A DNA stretch of 64,000 nucleotides from Brachynemurus nebulosus (GCA_035578155.1 JAPWDM010000048.1:1552501-1616500), one strand, 5' to 3'; shown: positions 10,762-22,801, counted from the stretch's first letter. A program made the numbers and translations. The notes: generated by a model from the letters alone, not told the origin.

Positions 10762-11601
10762 TGCTGTGCTTGTAAATTTTTTTATGTTCCAAAGTAATTT
10801 TTTAAAAATTTTTCGGAACGTTTTCTGATATATTGTTAGTATTTTTTAAAATGTTTGTAATTATATACAGTTAATTATTCTTTCAACTAGAGGAAAACCT
10901 CAGATCAGATATCTATTAAATAAAATTGTAAATTTAAAGGTTAAATTTTTAATTTGGGTGTGATATGTATGAAAGGGACAGAGCAAACAGTTATGAAAGG
11001 GACTACCTTTACGACTAGTGATTTCGAATTAGTTTTATTTAAATATCCACATGTCACAATTTTTTCTCTATTATCGTGTTTTCTTAGTGTCAATAATTAA
11101 TTTTTTAAAACTTTTTTCTCGTTTAAAAATTTCGGGCAAAAATAATCAAATGAAAGACAATGATTTTAATTATCGATTACTAAAACTATGCAGTTAATAA
11201 TCATCGATTACTAAAATAATTTGGTTATTTCCATTATTGAATCAAATTTACTAATATGTAAGTTCAGTAAGATGACTTGCATAATAGTATGAACCGAATG
11301 TCTTATGTACATAAGGTGGAAATTTGAACAACACGAATGATATATTGTCTTTATAATTTCCCTTTCATAAGTTATCACGTCCCTTTCAGTACAGTCTATT
11401 GATGAAAGGGACAAAATCCACTTTTTTAAAAACTGAGAAAAATTACAACTAATAACAAAGAAATGTTTATTATTGGATTTTATTTCAAGAGTAAGATAAC
11501 TGAAGTTTCTAATTCCGTTCGTAACTATTTAATTTGTTATCTCGTTTATTTACTAGAACGCTTAAAACAAAAATATCCCTTTGATGCCACTTCTCCCCAA
11601 C
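10617..11601. mobile_element. Non-autonomous TIR element with internal TGAAAGGGAC repeats
   Basis: The left end GGGGAGAAGTGGTATGAAAG matches the reverse complement of the right end, GGGGAGAAGTGGCATCAAAG. Extra copies of ATGAAAGGGAC occur at about 10970, 10993 and 11402, with inverted copies at about 11360 and 11382. They probably act as subterminal repeats. The target duplication is not clear (at most AA), so the superfamily is undetermined. Confidence 0.6.
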
Positions 11602-12500
11602 ATTACTTTTTTTAGAGGAATATCATGTGGGATCATTGAGAAAATACAAGTTAAAAAAAAAATCAATCATCTATATTTAATTACCAAATTTGAATTTTTT
11701 TCATTTTGAAAGAGTCTGATGTTCAAATCGGTTCAACAGCTTATTCCATCAAGTTTCGATTTTAAAATATTATTAAAAAATCCAAAACGTGATCTCTCCC
11801 TATAACAAATACGTGGTTGTGATTCGCGTCGTGAAGAGCTAAGTGTCAGCTGGAAGTTAGTAAACAACTAATTACGTACCTCTATTAGTTTATATTTTTC
11901 CTGTCCAAATTTACGTCATCTTTCCTCAAAAGCAAGATTATTAACATTGTACGTCCCGGATTGATTGTTCAAAAGTTAGTCGCCTTGTACTTATCGCATG
12001 CAAGCGTGTATTTCCTGATTATCTCGCAAATTATATAACATTTCAACACATTACGTAGTATTACAAAAACTTATAAAATAACTGAATATTACAACAACTA
12101 CATGATAAAATACTTAAATTTCAAGTCATTTTAATGGTTATTTACCAAAAAGTTATATAAACTAATTGTTGTTCGCCTCATGGTGAGCACACATACCGAA
12201 CTTTTCTCACATAATGAGTGTTAAAATAACACTTACTAATTAAGTTAAAACAGCACCTTTACTAGTTTTGACAATTTAATCAACATTTTATTTAGTAATC
12301 TAACAACTGTGTGTAATGGATTCAAATACCAATTGGCATCCATAAACACTTCCAAAGGCTTATTGAAATAATAAATTTATATGAGAAAATATACAAGTCA
12401 CCCTAATAAAAATCATGGAATTATTTTGCGACAGGATAATATTAAATTTTTCAATATTTACTGTCATTGAAGATGAAAACAATAATAAATCAATCCAATA
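11602..12500. other. AT-rich spacer, nothing recognised
   Basis: No coding frame or repeat recognised. Confidence 0.4.
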
Positions 12501-12502
12501 TA

Positions 12503-13054
12503 TTAGGTCATTCGAAAAGTTCGTGCTGTTTTCGGAGCCACTCGAATGAATTCATGTTTCTTCAAGTAGCAACCGCAAGCGAAACGTGCAACAACATGTT
12601 AGTGTTAGGCCGATAATGTTGCTTGTAATATGTATCACAAATCTCTTAGCAGTGTTTAAATAGTTTTTTTTTTGTCAGTAATAATGAGCAATCTTAGACA
12701 TCAAGGAACATCATGTCAATGTTATACGAGTTTAAAAAATGTACTAATGCAGCTAACGCAACGAGAAATATTTTTAGTGTTTATGGTGACGATGCGCTTT
12801 CTGACAGAACTTATAGAAAGTGGTTTGCTAGATTTCAAAAGGTTAATTTTTCTTTGGAAGATGAACCTTCCTCCAGTCGACCTGTATGTATTGACAATGA
12901 AACAAACCGTCAAGAAATAAAGCGAAATCGGAGGCAAACTGTCAAGAATCAGCGGCAACTTTTGAGCATTAAAAATTCACAGTTTTCGACCATTTGAAGA
13001 AAATCGGGATGGTCATTTACACCAAAAACGATACGAACTTTCCGGATGACCCAA
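12503..13054 (+). mobile_element. Internally deleted mariner element
   Basis: The terminal inverted repeats are TTAGGTCATTCGAAAAGTTC on the left and, reverse complemented, TTGGGTCATCCGGAAAGTTC on the right. Each is bordered by TA (12501-12502 and 13055-13056), the obligatory mariner target. The element is 552 bp instead of about 1.3 kb. It keeps the N-terminal part of a transposase and the far 3' end; the catalytic middle is missing. Confidence 0.85.
12713..12997 (+). pseudogene. Mariner transposase, N-terminal helix-turn-helix remnant
   Basis: The 94-residue frame carries the N-terminal DNA-binding region of mariner transposases. An EFKKCTNAANATRNI helix is followed by SVYGDDALSDRTYRKWFARF and LEDEPSSSRP, which match the second helix-turn-helix and the linker with its usual GRP-like motif (here SRP). 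Mariner transposases are about 345 residues with a DD34D catalytic triad. None of the catalytic aspartates is present, because the frame is joined by deletion to the element's 3' end and stops shortly after. Upstream, NLRHQ..SCQCYTSL is readable in another frame, so a frameshift also separates the natural start. It cannot encode an active enzyme. Confidence 0.85.
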
Positions 13055-13056
13055 TA

Positions 13057-13640
13057 ATATGTAATTCAAAACTATGTAATTAGCCAGTCAAATGATAAAT
13101 AATTATACATGAATTATCAACAAAAATGAATGAGTTAGTCTTAAGCGGGTTTCGTAATATTCCAAGCTCCAAAAATTAAAAAAGCTAAATCGATAGTAAC
13201 TAATGCCGATAATAGAAAATGCCCGAAAGACCTTTGAAATTTTGTTAAATTCTATTTTTGAAATTGGAAAAAAACAGTAAACTTACCTTACATATCATCT
13301 CGTTGAAATTCACATATTTTATAGCAAATTATATAGGTATATTTTACTGAGGAATTGGTCTATCTGGCATATTTTGTTAACTAATGTCTGACAGACTTAT
13401 TTTAATTAGTGAAAATTTTAGGCAAACTTTCCTTACATAACACCTTCCCAAAACGGATAGCGCGCCTACTCTTGCCTCGATCCGTTTTTGTCGGGTACAC
13501 TGCAAGAGTCTAGTTTTTCGGTGAAAATTCGACTAAAAAAAGAGTGATATGTAACGGTTTCCGAAAATTTCTGATCATGTTGGAGCGAAATCGTGCTATA
13601 TGGATGTTTTCCACACGTATTCTATCGTATTAGAATGAAA
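13057..13640. other. AT-rich spacer, nothing recognised
   Basis: A slightly GC-richer patch (13440-13530) has no open frame. Confidence 0.4.
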
Positions 13641-13651
13641 TTGTGCTTTAA

Positions 13652-13720
13652 AGTAGTGATTCTCAAAGTGGTGGTTGCAGAAACTATTTGAGGGGTTGCA
13701 GAAACTATTAATTATCACAT
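13652..13720. mobile_element. Possible hAT terminus (solo end)
   Basis: TAGTGATTCTCAAAGTGGTG resembles the ends of many animal hAT elements (CAGTGNTTCTCAA..). It is followed by a direct repeat of GGGTTGCAGAAACTATT. No partner end or target duplication was found nearby. Confidence 0.3.
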
Positions 13721-14304
13721 CTATTTTCTACATATTCCTATACATTCCCTAGCCATTTCTATATGTTACGAGGATTATTAGAAATTTCAGTTATTCACGT
13801 ATCTTTCGTAAATTCATATCTATTTGAAAATAATTTTTTATTTTTTTAAAATATATTAAATTTAAAAAAAATCTGAAAATGTTCAGTAAAAAAAAGTCGG
13901 TAAATGAACAAAGTGGTTGTTATCGTTAGCATACAAACTATTGACCTCTGGTATGTCGAATGCAAATAAAACAATGTTTTCTTTCATTTTGCAAATTATT
14001 CGTAAATAGGCGCATATTGTTACGTATATATATTATTCAATATAAATATGAATAATGTATGTACATCATTAGTATTTACACTACATATATATTAGTATTG
14101 TCAATGGCTTGGAAAACCATATTCTACATGATAATCGTAATAAGGCATTATTATAATAGAAATAGGGTAACGTATTATAATGTGTAATGAACCGTACCTG
14201 TATCCATTAATATTCCAGCGTGCTTGGTTTTCTTCAAAGAATATATGTACGTACTTTTTAAGGTACATGTAATATACGAGTATATAAAAAAATAATTTGA
14301 AGTA
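13721..14304. other. AT-rich spacer, nothing recognised
   Basis: No coding frame or repeat recognised. Confidence 0.4.
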
Positions 14305-15085
14305 CAGGATTGTTCAAAAATATAACATTATTTATTCAGATATAACCGATTCAAAAATAACATTTTACATAGTTATATACAATAATCAATATTTATTACA
14401 CATGTAAATGCATTTTAAAACTCTAGTTTTATGTTCAAGCTGAGATATTACAAGCCAAATATCACCAAAATATAAATCATTATTAATTAAAATTAAAAAT
14501 CAATCCAACTGCGGGGAAATTACATATTAGAACATAGAAGTTCAAATAGGTAACGACAAACTCGCAAAATACAATATAATGATATATATATGTATATCAG
14601 CACATAGGTGAATCAAAAAGAAAAAGAAAGGGAAAATTAAAAAAGGAAATTCAAAGTTTTACTAGTGAGGCATTCATCTTCAGGAAAACAATCACCAAAC
14701 GAATCATCAATCAAAAATTCATAAAAAATTGTGATAAAATTATCAAAAAAGAAAAAACAAGATATTTATAAAAAATACCTAATAAAAAATTTAATATTTT
14801 TTAATTTTGTCACAATTTTTTATGAATTTTCGATTGACGATTTGTTTGGTGATCGTTTTCTGAAGATGAATACCTCAGCATTTGAAACTAGTAAAACTAT
14901 GAATTTTCTTTTTTGATTTTCCCTTTCTTTTTCTTTCTGATTCACCTATGTGTTGATATATAGGTATGTTTCTATTGTATTTTGCGAGTTTGTCGTTACC
15001 TATTTGAACTTTTATGTTTTTCTGATATATAAATCATTTTTGTAAGTTAAATGAGCATCTTATTGCGTAATCAATTATAGGGAAG
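14305..15085 (+). repeat. Dispersed repeat, occupied by a foldback element
   Basis: Both sides of the insertion at 14482-15026 match consecutive parts of 9280-9515: the left side up to ATATCACC.AAATATAAATCAT and the right side from GTTAAATGAGCATCTTATT. The pre-insertion order is therefore known from the other copy. Confidence 0.65.
14482..15026. mobile_element. Foldback (palindromic) insertion with 12-bp direct flanks
   Basis: The left arm (from about 14531: ACATAGAAGTTCAAATAGG, TAACGACAAACTCGC, GCACATAGGTGAATC, CATCTTCAGGAAAACAATCA) returns in reverse complement up to about 15017. Arms are about 220 bp around an A/T-rich centre. ATATAAATCATT borders the insertion on both sides (14470-14481 and 15027-15038). 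The 61-codon frame inside is a by-product of the palindrome. The leftmost 49 bp have no partner in the right arm. Confidence 0.7.
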
Positions 15086-17078
15086 GAATACCTAAATTAC
15101 TTATTATTATACTGCAATCGATTCGAGTGAGATATACGGAAATGTTTAACCAGTTTTTTTTTTATTTTATTTTATCCATTTTTTTTTTATTTTTTATTTT
15201 TTTTTTTTTTTTTTGAAATAATTTGAATGTTATCGGGGGGGGGGGGCAGTGATCCGAACATGACTTCCTAACATCGACAATACATTTGTATTAAATCTTA
15301 AGATTATTAACCCTCTATTAAGGAACATTAATAAAAGTCTTTCTCCTACTCCTACTCCTTCTCCTCCTCCTGTTGTCTACTACTCATAAATTAGACATTA
15401 TTCAAAGATGTGAAGGAATGCCCATTACTCAATACGTGTACTCTACAGTTATTACAAACACTTTCTGCATCACGTAATATACAATAGCATGGAAAAATAA
15501 ATTTATTCTTTCAACATAATATGTATTTCAAAATTTTGAACGTTAGTGTAAAGAATACTTACTGTTACAATCCTCTCACATTTTTTCTAATCTTTTTTCC
15601 CTGCTATTTCCCTTCTCATAGACCATTAATAACCTCGATCTTCCTTGCCTTACCGTACAACAATGGTAACAAAAAAAGAAAAACGACACCTACCATTTTC
15701 CCATTTCAACGTATTTTATGTATTACACATTTTATAATTACATATTGTAAGAATTAAGAAGGAAAAAACGGAAACTTTGTACTCGTTCGTTTCGAATACT
15801 CCGCATTTTACTCTCACTCACCAACCCACTTCGCCAGGTTCATACACTTTTTCTTTAATAAGTATTTCACTACCAGTAGGTACGCGTAGATATATTTACT
15901 ACACTGCACCTACCATTGGCTGTTGTGAATGAATAATTGGTTACATCCTGCATTGTTCCTGTTACGGCACTTGTACGTTTATTATAATAATTCCGTTGCT
16001 AGTTATCCGCGTCGTGACTCGTGACAAATAAAGCTGACATCCAATGGATGGTGATTTTAGCGACAGACAATACTACTAACCAAATATATATGTATATATA
16101 ATATTGGCTTATAATTTAATTTTGTTGCAATTAATTTAAAAATGGTAATCTCTGAACGGAAATTGTAAAAAAACAAAATTGAAAAAAAAATTGTATGAAA
16201 TATTATTTTCCGTTAAGAATTTATAAATTTATTTTATAGCTATACAAACTTAATGCTGTAAAATATATGGGTAGTTATTCAAACTAGGGAATTTTGGACG
16301 GCCCAACGCATTTTATATATTAATATTTTGAAAAATACATTTTTTCTAGATGAAAACTGTAAACCAAATAACCCGGTTTCGAAATATATTTTTTTTATAA
16401 AAAATGATACAATATGTAAAATTCTCAGTTTTCTGGTATGTCTCCTCTACAAAGTAAAACATAGCAGACTAAATATTTATTTTTGCTGAATGTATAAAAA
16501 AAATTTACACTGCAGTAGTAATCTATAATATTGGTACTTTTTTATTGTATATATAATTTTTGAATTTTTTTATATTTTCTTTAAGAAATATTCTATTGAA
16601 TTTTGTCTCCCGAACTTTGCATCATTCTCCTATCAAACCAAAACACTTAAAAAATATTAAAAAAAATTATATTCCGATTAAATCATCGTTTGTCATAGTA
16701 ATTAACTCAAATATAGTAAATAAAATAAGGTACATGTTTTACTTAATTTGAGGTTATATCAATTAATTCACTTAACATTGTAAGTGAGATCGTACTCGGT
16801 CCAGTCAATTTCTTAGTATCCTGGTCAACATTTTCGTGAAAAATACTGTGGATATAAGAAATTTTTCAGTTGTATGAGTTGTAAATATGCTGTATTGGAA
16901 TAGCGAATCGAATTTTTTTTTATAAAACGTTATTTAGCCGATTTTTAAAGAATATTGAAGAATTCTCAGTCTCCTGGTCAATGTCATTAGAATACTGTAA
17001 AAATGACTCCATATATTTTTTAATAAAAAATAAATTCCCATTGTTTTTTTTTTTGTATAATACCTATATGCCGTAAAA
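15086..17078. other. AT-rich spacer with simple repeats
   Basis: Holds T-rich low-complexity DNA (15150-15215), a G run (15234-15246), a CTC/CTT-rich stretch (15342-15372) and otherwise no recognisable gene. Short repeated phrases such as TCTCAGT..CCTGGT (about 16425, 16815, 16970) hint at degenerate internal duplication. Confidence 0.45.
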
Positions 17079-17402
17079 CCGTCTAGACCCGGACAGGGGG
17101 TCTAGACCCGGACACTTTGCACCAATCTTCAAAGTAAGTAGTTTCTACATTAACCTGGTACAATAAACGTTTGTTCTTGATATCATTAGAGAGAGAAAAA
17201 CATCCTCTAAATCGCTGTACCAATAAAAACTACGGATTTCAACTTTTACTATCTCATTTTACAGGATTACTATTTTCCAGTTTTTCAAAGAAATAAAATG
17301 TGTGTCTAACTTACACATGTAATTTTCGTCACAATTGTCATATTGTTTTAATCTTAATATGTATGTGTTCAGAATTTTATCCCGCACCATTTAGTGATGT
17401 TT

Positions 17403-17410
17403 GAAGTTAT
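17403..17410. other. hAT target-site duplication, left
   Basis: GAAGTTAT, identical to 18890-18897. Confidence 0.85.
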
Positions 17411-18889
17411 TAGGGCCGCGCCAAGCGGGGGTGTTAGGGGTGCCTAGTACCCCGGCGGCAGGCTTTGGGGGTGGCAAATAAAATATAAAATTATTACTAT
17501 TTTTATCTGGTAATTTTGATGACACTAAATGTTACCCGCATTTTGCTTAAATACTTGTCTATTATGATTGTTGTGACCCGTCGGTAATCCGATTATTCCG
17601 ATTGTCGACCAGCGACAACAATCATTTGCGCGGTAATCGGCGAGATCAAACGGGATCGGGATCGAAAATGTTCTTGCACGCTTTAATTTTATAAAAACCG
17701 TCGTTAAATTCTACACATAAAACATTTATCAATCTTTAAAATTGTTTAGTTTTCGTTGCGTTACGTTGTATATAGTACGTGACGATTAGTAAACAAAACA
17801 AACTAAAAATTGATGAATAGATCTCTTAGTAAAATATTATTCTTTTAAATAAGACTTAATCAACACTGTATTGTACAGTCGAAATATAATAAAAGAGTTT
17901 AAGATTTCAATTATTTGGTTTTAAAACCAACATTTTTATTTTATCTTCTTTTTCCTATTTGGTTGATGTCTTAAACCTAATTTATTATTTCTATTTTTTG
18001 TTATTATAAATTTTGTTTTCAATATTTGCTTATCCACATCTGCAAGAAATTTAGTTTAAAATATACATGTTCTTTCGATATTGCTTATTCCACTTAGGAT
18101 AAGATTTATGGATGTTCTTTAAATTGGAGCACTCCATACTCTTTTCTTGGAAAAGTTACATTATTTCGTTTCTTAGAAATTTAAGTAAAAAGCATCCCCT
18201 TTTGGGCTCTGCGGAACGAATCTGATATAAATGCGTTAGATTTATGTGATGAAATAGAAACTCTTTTAACATATATTAATCCCGACATGAATGCATTAAC
18301 AGTTTTAGATTATATATTTTCTAATGATCTTACTACAATGTTTCCGAATATGACAATTGCATTAAGGATATTTTTGACAATACCTGTGACAGTGGCATCT
18401 GGTGAGAGAAGTTTTTCACAGTTAAAGTTAATAAAAAATTATTTAAGATTTAGTACCTATGTCACAGGAAAGAATATCGTATTTAAGTTTAATTAGCATA
18501 GAAAACAAAATTGCTGCAGATATGGACATGTCAGATTTAATAAATGAATTTTTAATAAAAAAGGCAAGGAAAGTGAATTTTATATAAAATTTTAAAATTG
18601 TTACTATTCGTTTTTTTTTGTGTAAAATTATTTATTTTTATTTATTTATTCTTGAAATTTATGCGAACTAAATTGTTAAAAAAAGTTTAAGTGTTTTATT
18701 CCATTTATAATCCTAAATATTTTATAATATTTTATGCATTTCATTAAAGTAAGTATATATAGTAAGTAAACTGGTAGCCGGGAGGCATATATTTTATTAT
18801 ACAAAAATGTATTACAAATAAGTTTGGCGTTTTAGGGGCGGCAATTTTTGTCTTGCACCCCAGCGCAAATGTCCCTTGGCGCGGCCCTG
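17411..18889 (+). mobile_element. hAT transposon remnant with 8-bp target duplication
   Basis: The left end is TAGGGCCGCGCCAAG and the right end, reverse complemented, CAGGGCCGCGCCAAG. The first base of the left end has mutated from the usual C. GAAGTTAT flanks both sides. The 1,479-bp element keeps only the 3' part of a transposase gene (18190-18587). Full hAT elements of this kind are about 3 kb or more, so a large internal deletion has occurred. The ends are GC-rich, the interior AT-rich. Confidence 0.85.
18190..18587 (+). pseudogene. hAT transposase C-terminal dimerisation domain (zf-MYM1-like), frameshifted
   Basis: The plus-strand frame from 18287 contains the hAT C-terminal dimerisation signature: FPNMTIALRIFLTIPVTVAS, then GERSFSQLKLIKNYLR. 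This is the conserved 'P.. S.ERSFS.LK.IK..LRS' block that folds into the RNase-H domain and dimer interface of hAT transposases of the zinc-finger MYM-type-1-like group. About one codon later the frame shifts: the expected 'TMSQERL..L.L.SIE' continuation is read in the next frame as MSQERISYLSLISIENKIA and goes on to IKKARKVNF before a stop at 18587. The N-terminal BED/TTF zinc finger and catalytic aspartates are absent. Confidence 0.85.
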
Positions 18890-18897
18890 GAAGTTAT
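18890..18897. other. hAT target-site duplication, right
   Basis: GAAGTTAT, identical to 17403-17410. Confidence 0.85.
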
Positions 18898-20090
18898 ATT
18901 CGATGTATATATAAAAAAAAATACATGCTATATACATGTATCCGTTTAGACCCGAACACATCAGTTTATTACACTATGGCCGCGATTCGCACTGGCTGTA
19001 ACTTCCACTATCCATACGTTATATTCCCGCCAGAATTACGCGGTTTATGCCTCCATCTGGTGTCATATCGCATGTTTACTTCATAGAGAGGCATACTATG
19101 TATTGACCCCTTTCCCTTTCCACAAAATATTTTGAAGCCTTTGACAGGTTCAAAGACATCAGACGATATAAAACACTGTCCTAACCCCGACGGGAGAGGT
19201 TAGTTTGCATGTTATTACATTATTTAAGTAAGTGTCCGGGTCAAGACGGATTTGGGGTGTAGACCCGGATACTTACTAATTATTTTTTATTTTTTTATTT
19301 TTACTTATAATGAAAAAAATCGGTCAGGGATATAACAAATAATATACGCTCTTTCTAATGGTAATACTTTTATTGGTGATATCTATGTAGTGCGTTTCAG
19401 GTTGTATTATATATAGAACGACTAGAGCTGTGCTGCAATCGTTTTCGATAAAAACATGTTATTCGAAGTCGATAATGTTACAGACAATCTTCAAATGTCT
19501 GTAATGTAATCGTGTTTGCAGTACTTTATTTATACAGACCCGGCTGGATTACAGAGTAACTTCTGTCTGTGCTGTAGTCGCCTTTGTATTTACCCAGCCG
19601 GGAATGGTTAAAGTTGCCTCGGGAAACGGTGGGAACGGGATAAAAATTTATTTCTCGGGAACACTCTAGCCTGTTCTGGGAAATTTAAACCACAAACCAA
19701 AACAAAATATCAACAAATGCCTAGTAGTGATTTTAGCTAATTTTTTTTAATTTTTGCAAATTTTTTGTAATTAGTCTTTTTTGAATTTTTTTTTGTAAAT
19801 ATTCATGCTTATTAAGAAAAACAAAATTGGTGTTTGATTTATTTATCAATTTTTATAAGCCAGTTTCATTGCACACCGTAAACAAGTGTTCCAGTATAGG
19901 GGCTTTTAGGTAACATACAATAGAGTTTATTTAATATTTTTAATTTTTCGATTTCTTTTAATTAATGAGCACGCAGAAAACGTAACTTGTCTATACATTC
20001 GTCACCTAATTGGGATCTAATATTAGTACAAGACATGTATAAATATAAAATTATACTAAAAAATGTAAAAAAGTGTCCGGGTCTAGACGG

Positions 20091-22025
20091 TCCGGTACTA
20101 TATAATTAATATAACTACTGATACATATTATATGCTACTAATATAATACATTAAACTGTATTAAATGACTTCGAATATATGTATTAAACTGTAGTAAATG
20201 ACTTCGAATATTTTTTATTAAATAATAAATTCCCATTTTTTTTTATTTATTTAGTTATTTTTTCTTTAATTTTTTTTTAATTTTTAAATTTTTTTTTATA
20301 TTTACATATATACACTATATAACTACTAATATATATACTACTGATATAATATAAAATATATGTTAAACAGATAATAAATTGTTTAATAATTAAAAATTTA
20401 ATAATAAAAATAATAAAAATTGTTTAATAATAAACATTAATAAATTGTTTAATAATTTAATAAATTGTGCTTAATAATAAAAATGAATATAAAAAATTCT
20501 CTTGTGTTAATTTTAGTTTTTTACTCATTTTTTCACTTTCCTGGATGTCTCGTTTTTTATAATGGCCATAAAATTTATAATTTTTAATTTTTTGACTGGC
20601 CGCTTTGAAATAGTGTAAAAAATGTTATCAACTTGAAATAAAACTACTTGCCAAAGTTTTGCATGGAAAAAATATCGGGCCGGAATTAAGTCCGTTTTCT
20701 TCTTTCGTTTGAAAAACTACCCATATACTTTGATGAAAGATTTTTTATCGAATAACACTCTAATTTTCTGTGTTATAAACAAACCCGAATTTACGCTAAG
20801 CAACGGTGCTCCGTGAAAAATGTCGCCTTTGGAAAAAAGTCACATTTTTGACGAACAAAAATTATAAAAACAGCTACATTTTTTAACAACTTTTCTCTAA
20901 AAAAATAAATGACCAGAAAAAAAGCTACTTTTTTAGCAACTTTTCCCTAAAAAATATAAAAAAAAAGTGACGAGAGCATGTACGCTTCCTACAGAGCCAA
21001 TAATCATCACCCAAAATTTGTACTGAAATTCAAAAATTACACAGACCTGTGAAATTTGACTTTTTTCTCCCTTCCAATAATTATGATTTTTTTTTAATAT
21101 CTAGGTATGTTAAATTAAAATACAGCTCTGTTTTTTTTTCTAGCACATCGGGATTTATTTTTATTGATGACATGCATATTTTAAAATTTTTTAACAATTA
21201 TTATGAAAATATAAAAATTAAATTTTTACTCAAGAAACCAACAGTATTAATTGAAAAAAATACTAAAGAAACTAAGTAGATTAAAAAGATAATATCTTTT
21301 TCTACTTTCTTCAAAACTCCTATTCAATCTTTTTCGCTTATACTTTCTATCCGGTTCATCTTTCTTCAACATCCAACAGTAGTTTACCATCATGTTTGCG
21401 TCCCTCTTTCCTTGGTATCTGATCTCCATAACCTTTATATTTTGGTGGAAGCGTTTAGTTGTTCTTCACTTACGGCACCAAGATTCTCAGGAAAGAACTC
21501 AATATGAAACTGCAGAAAATGTAACTTTACACTTACATTGCAACTCAGATTATGGAAGTTGCTGAGCATATTATTCACTATATTTTTATAATCTGGGCTT
21601 TTTTGTTTCCAAAAAATGTTTCACTACCTCTTTAAACGAATTCCAACTTTTTTGTTTTTTAGTTGTTTTAAACTAATTTTTATTAACTGCCGATGTTTAA
21701 CAGAGAATATATCGATATAAATTTTTTAAATATATTTACGCCCACTTATTAACCTTTAAGTTTGTATCCTATAAGGACGGTCTTGTCAGCACCGTAAATT
21801 TGCGAGGTTTAGATATCAATTAAAACTGAATAGAAAAAAATAAATTACCCTCAATAATGAGCTCATTAGCGGATAATCTTAAAATTCACTTTTTTTCCCA
21901 AAATCAAGATATGTCACTTACAAGGAAAGGGCAAGAAGTCGAAAATTCAAAAAAATCTGAAACTTTGTCAGTATATAGAGGATGGCTACCTAATAACATA
22001 AAAAATATCAGTTGCTGCTAAAAAA
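20091..22025. other. AT-rich spacer, nothing recognised
   Basis: Includes very AT-rich low-complexity DNA (20240-20500). TATATGGGTAGTT.TTCAAAC at 16264 recurs inverted at about 20708-20729, perhaps the ends of an older, larger element. Frames at 21049-21279 and 21247-21429 look like chance. Confidence 0.4.
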
Positions 22026-22270
22026 CGTTTTTAAAGGGTGAAACATCCCCTCAAAGTTGGAACTCAAAAATTTAAAAATCGATGAAATTTTGTTTATACG
22101 AACCTTAAAAAGTTTTAGTAACAAATATAACATTATTTTTTGCATTTACACATTTTTAAGGGTTGAAACCACCCCTCAACTGTGTACTTAAAAATTTAAA
22201 AATTGGTGATATTTTGTTTATATATACTATACAGAGCTCTAATAACAAATATAACATTATTTTTTAACAT
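22026..22270. repeat. About 123-bp tandem repeat, two units
   Basis: GGGTGAAACATCCCCTCAA and GGGTTGAAACCACCCCTCAA start two units. Each continues with CTCAAAAATTTAAAAATCG-like text and ends with AACAAATATAACATTATTTT (landmarks at 22121 and 22244). Confidence 0.75.
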
Positions 22271-22277
22271 TAGTTTA

Positions 22278-22278
<1 letters not shown>

Positions 22279-22358
<80 letters not shown>
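22279..22358. repeat. (TA)n microsatellite
   Basis: Pure TA repeat. Confidence 0.97.
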
Positions 22359-22384
22359 CTATCTTTTAGCGATTTTTTAGGAGA

Positions 22385-22795
22385 ACAGAACTACTGTTAC
22401 AGCGGCTTTTCGGCTATTCTTTTTTATGAATGTTGCTTATGGTGAGTAATGTTCGAAAAAAGTAACAACCCTTAACTTTAAAATTTTTTTTCTTCAGTAG
22501 CTTTATATTATACAGTTTTTTTTTACATTCTTATCACGTTATTTACTACATTAAAATAATAATTGAATTTTTGAGGATGAGTGTTTTAGACCAACCCCTT
22601 GGGGACACCTACCAAAAAACTCTATATTATTAACTCTATAATATTATAGTGTCTTAAAAAAATATAAATTCACGTTAAGTAACAATAAGACACCTCCATG
22701 AAAAAAATCAAGGTCGTGATCTGGACGATTGACTATGGTAATTCTACACATTTTTCGACGCCAAGTGCGAATCCGGGATCACAAAAAATTTGAAT
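22385..22795 (+). repeat. Dispersed repeat copy (partner at 2390-2910, opposite strand)
   Basis: Shares AGCGGCTTTTCGGCTATTC, ATGGTGAGTAATGTTCGAA, ATTGAATTTTTGAGGATG, ACACCTACCAAAAAA and GTGCGAATCCGGGATC with the minus strand of 2390-2910. Flanked by (TA)n arrays on both sides. Confidence 0.6.
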
Positions 22796-22801
22796 ATCAA
22801 T

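Larger units (their letters stand above)
17079..20090. other. Region bounded by inverted CCGTCTAGACCCGGACA motifs
   Basis: CCGTCTAGACCCGGACA stands at 17079-17095 and its inverse at 20073-20090. Further copies lie at 17099-17115, 18942-18959 and 19257-19272 (direct) and at 19232-19249 (inverted), with one to three differences. This looks like the ends and subterminal repeats of a 3-kb non-coding transposon, into which the hAT element at 17411-18889 later inserted. No target duplication was found around the outer pair, so element status is uncertain. Confidence 0.45.

Noticed and set aside
15234..15246. G-quadruplex
   Set aside because: It is a single G homopolymer next to T-rich low-complexity DNA, without four separated G tracts.
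16262..20730. A 4.5-kb transposon bounded by TATATGGGTAGTT.TTCAAAC
   Set aside because: The inverted pair is only about 21 bp with differences, no target duplication was found, and similarity stops soon after the ends.
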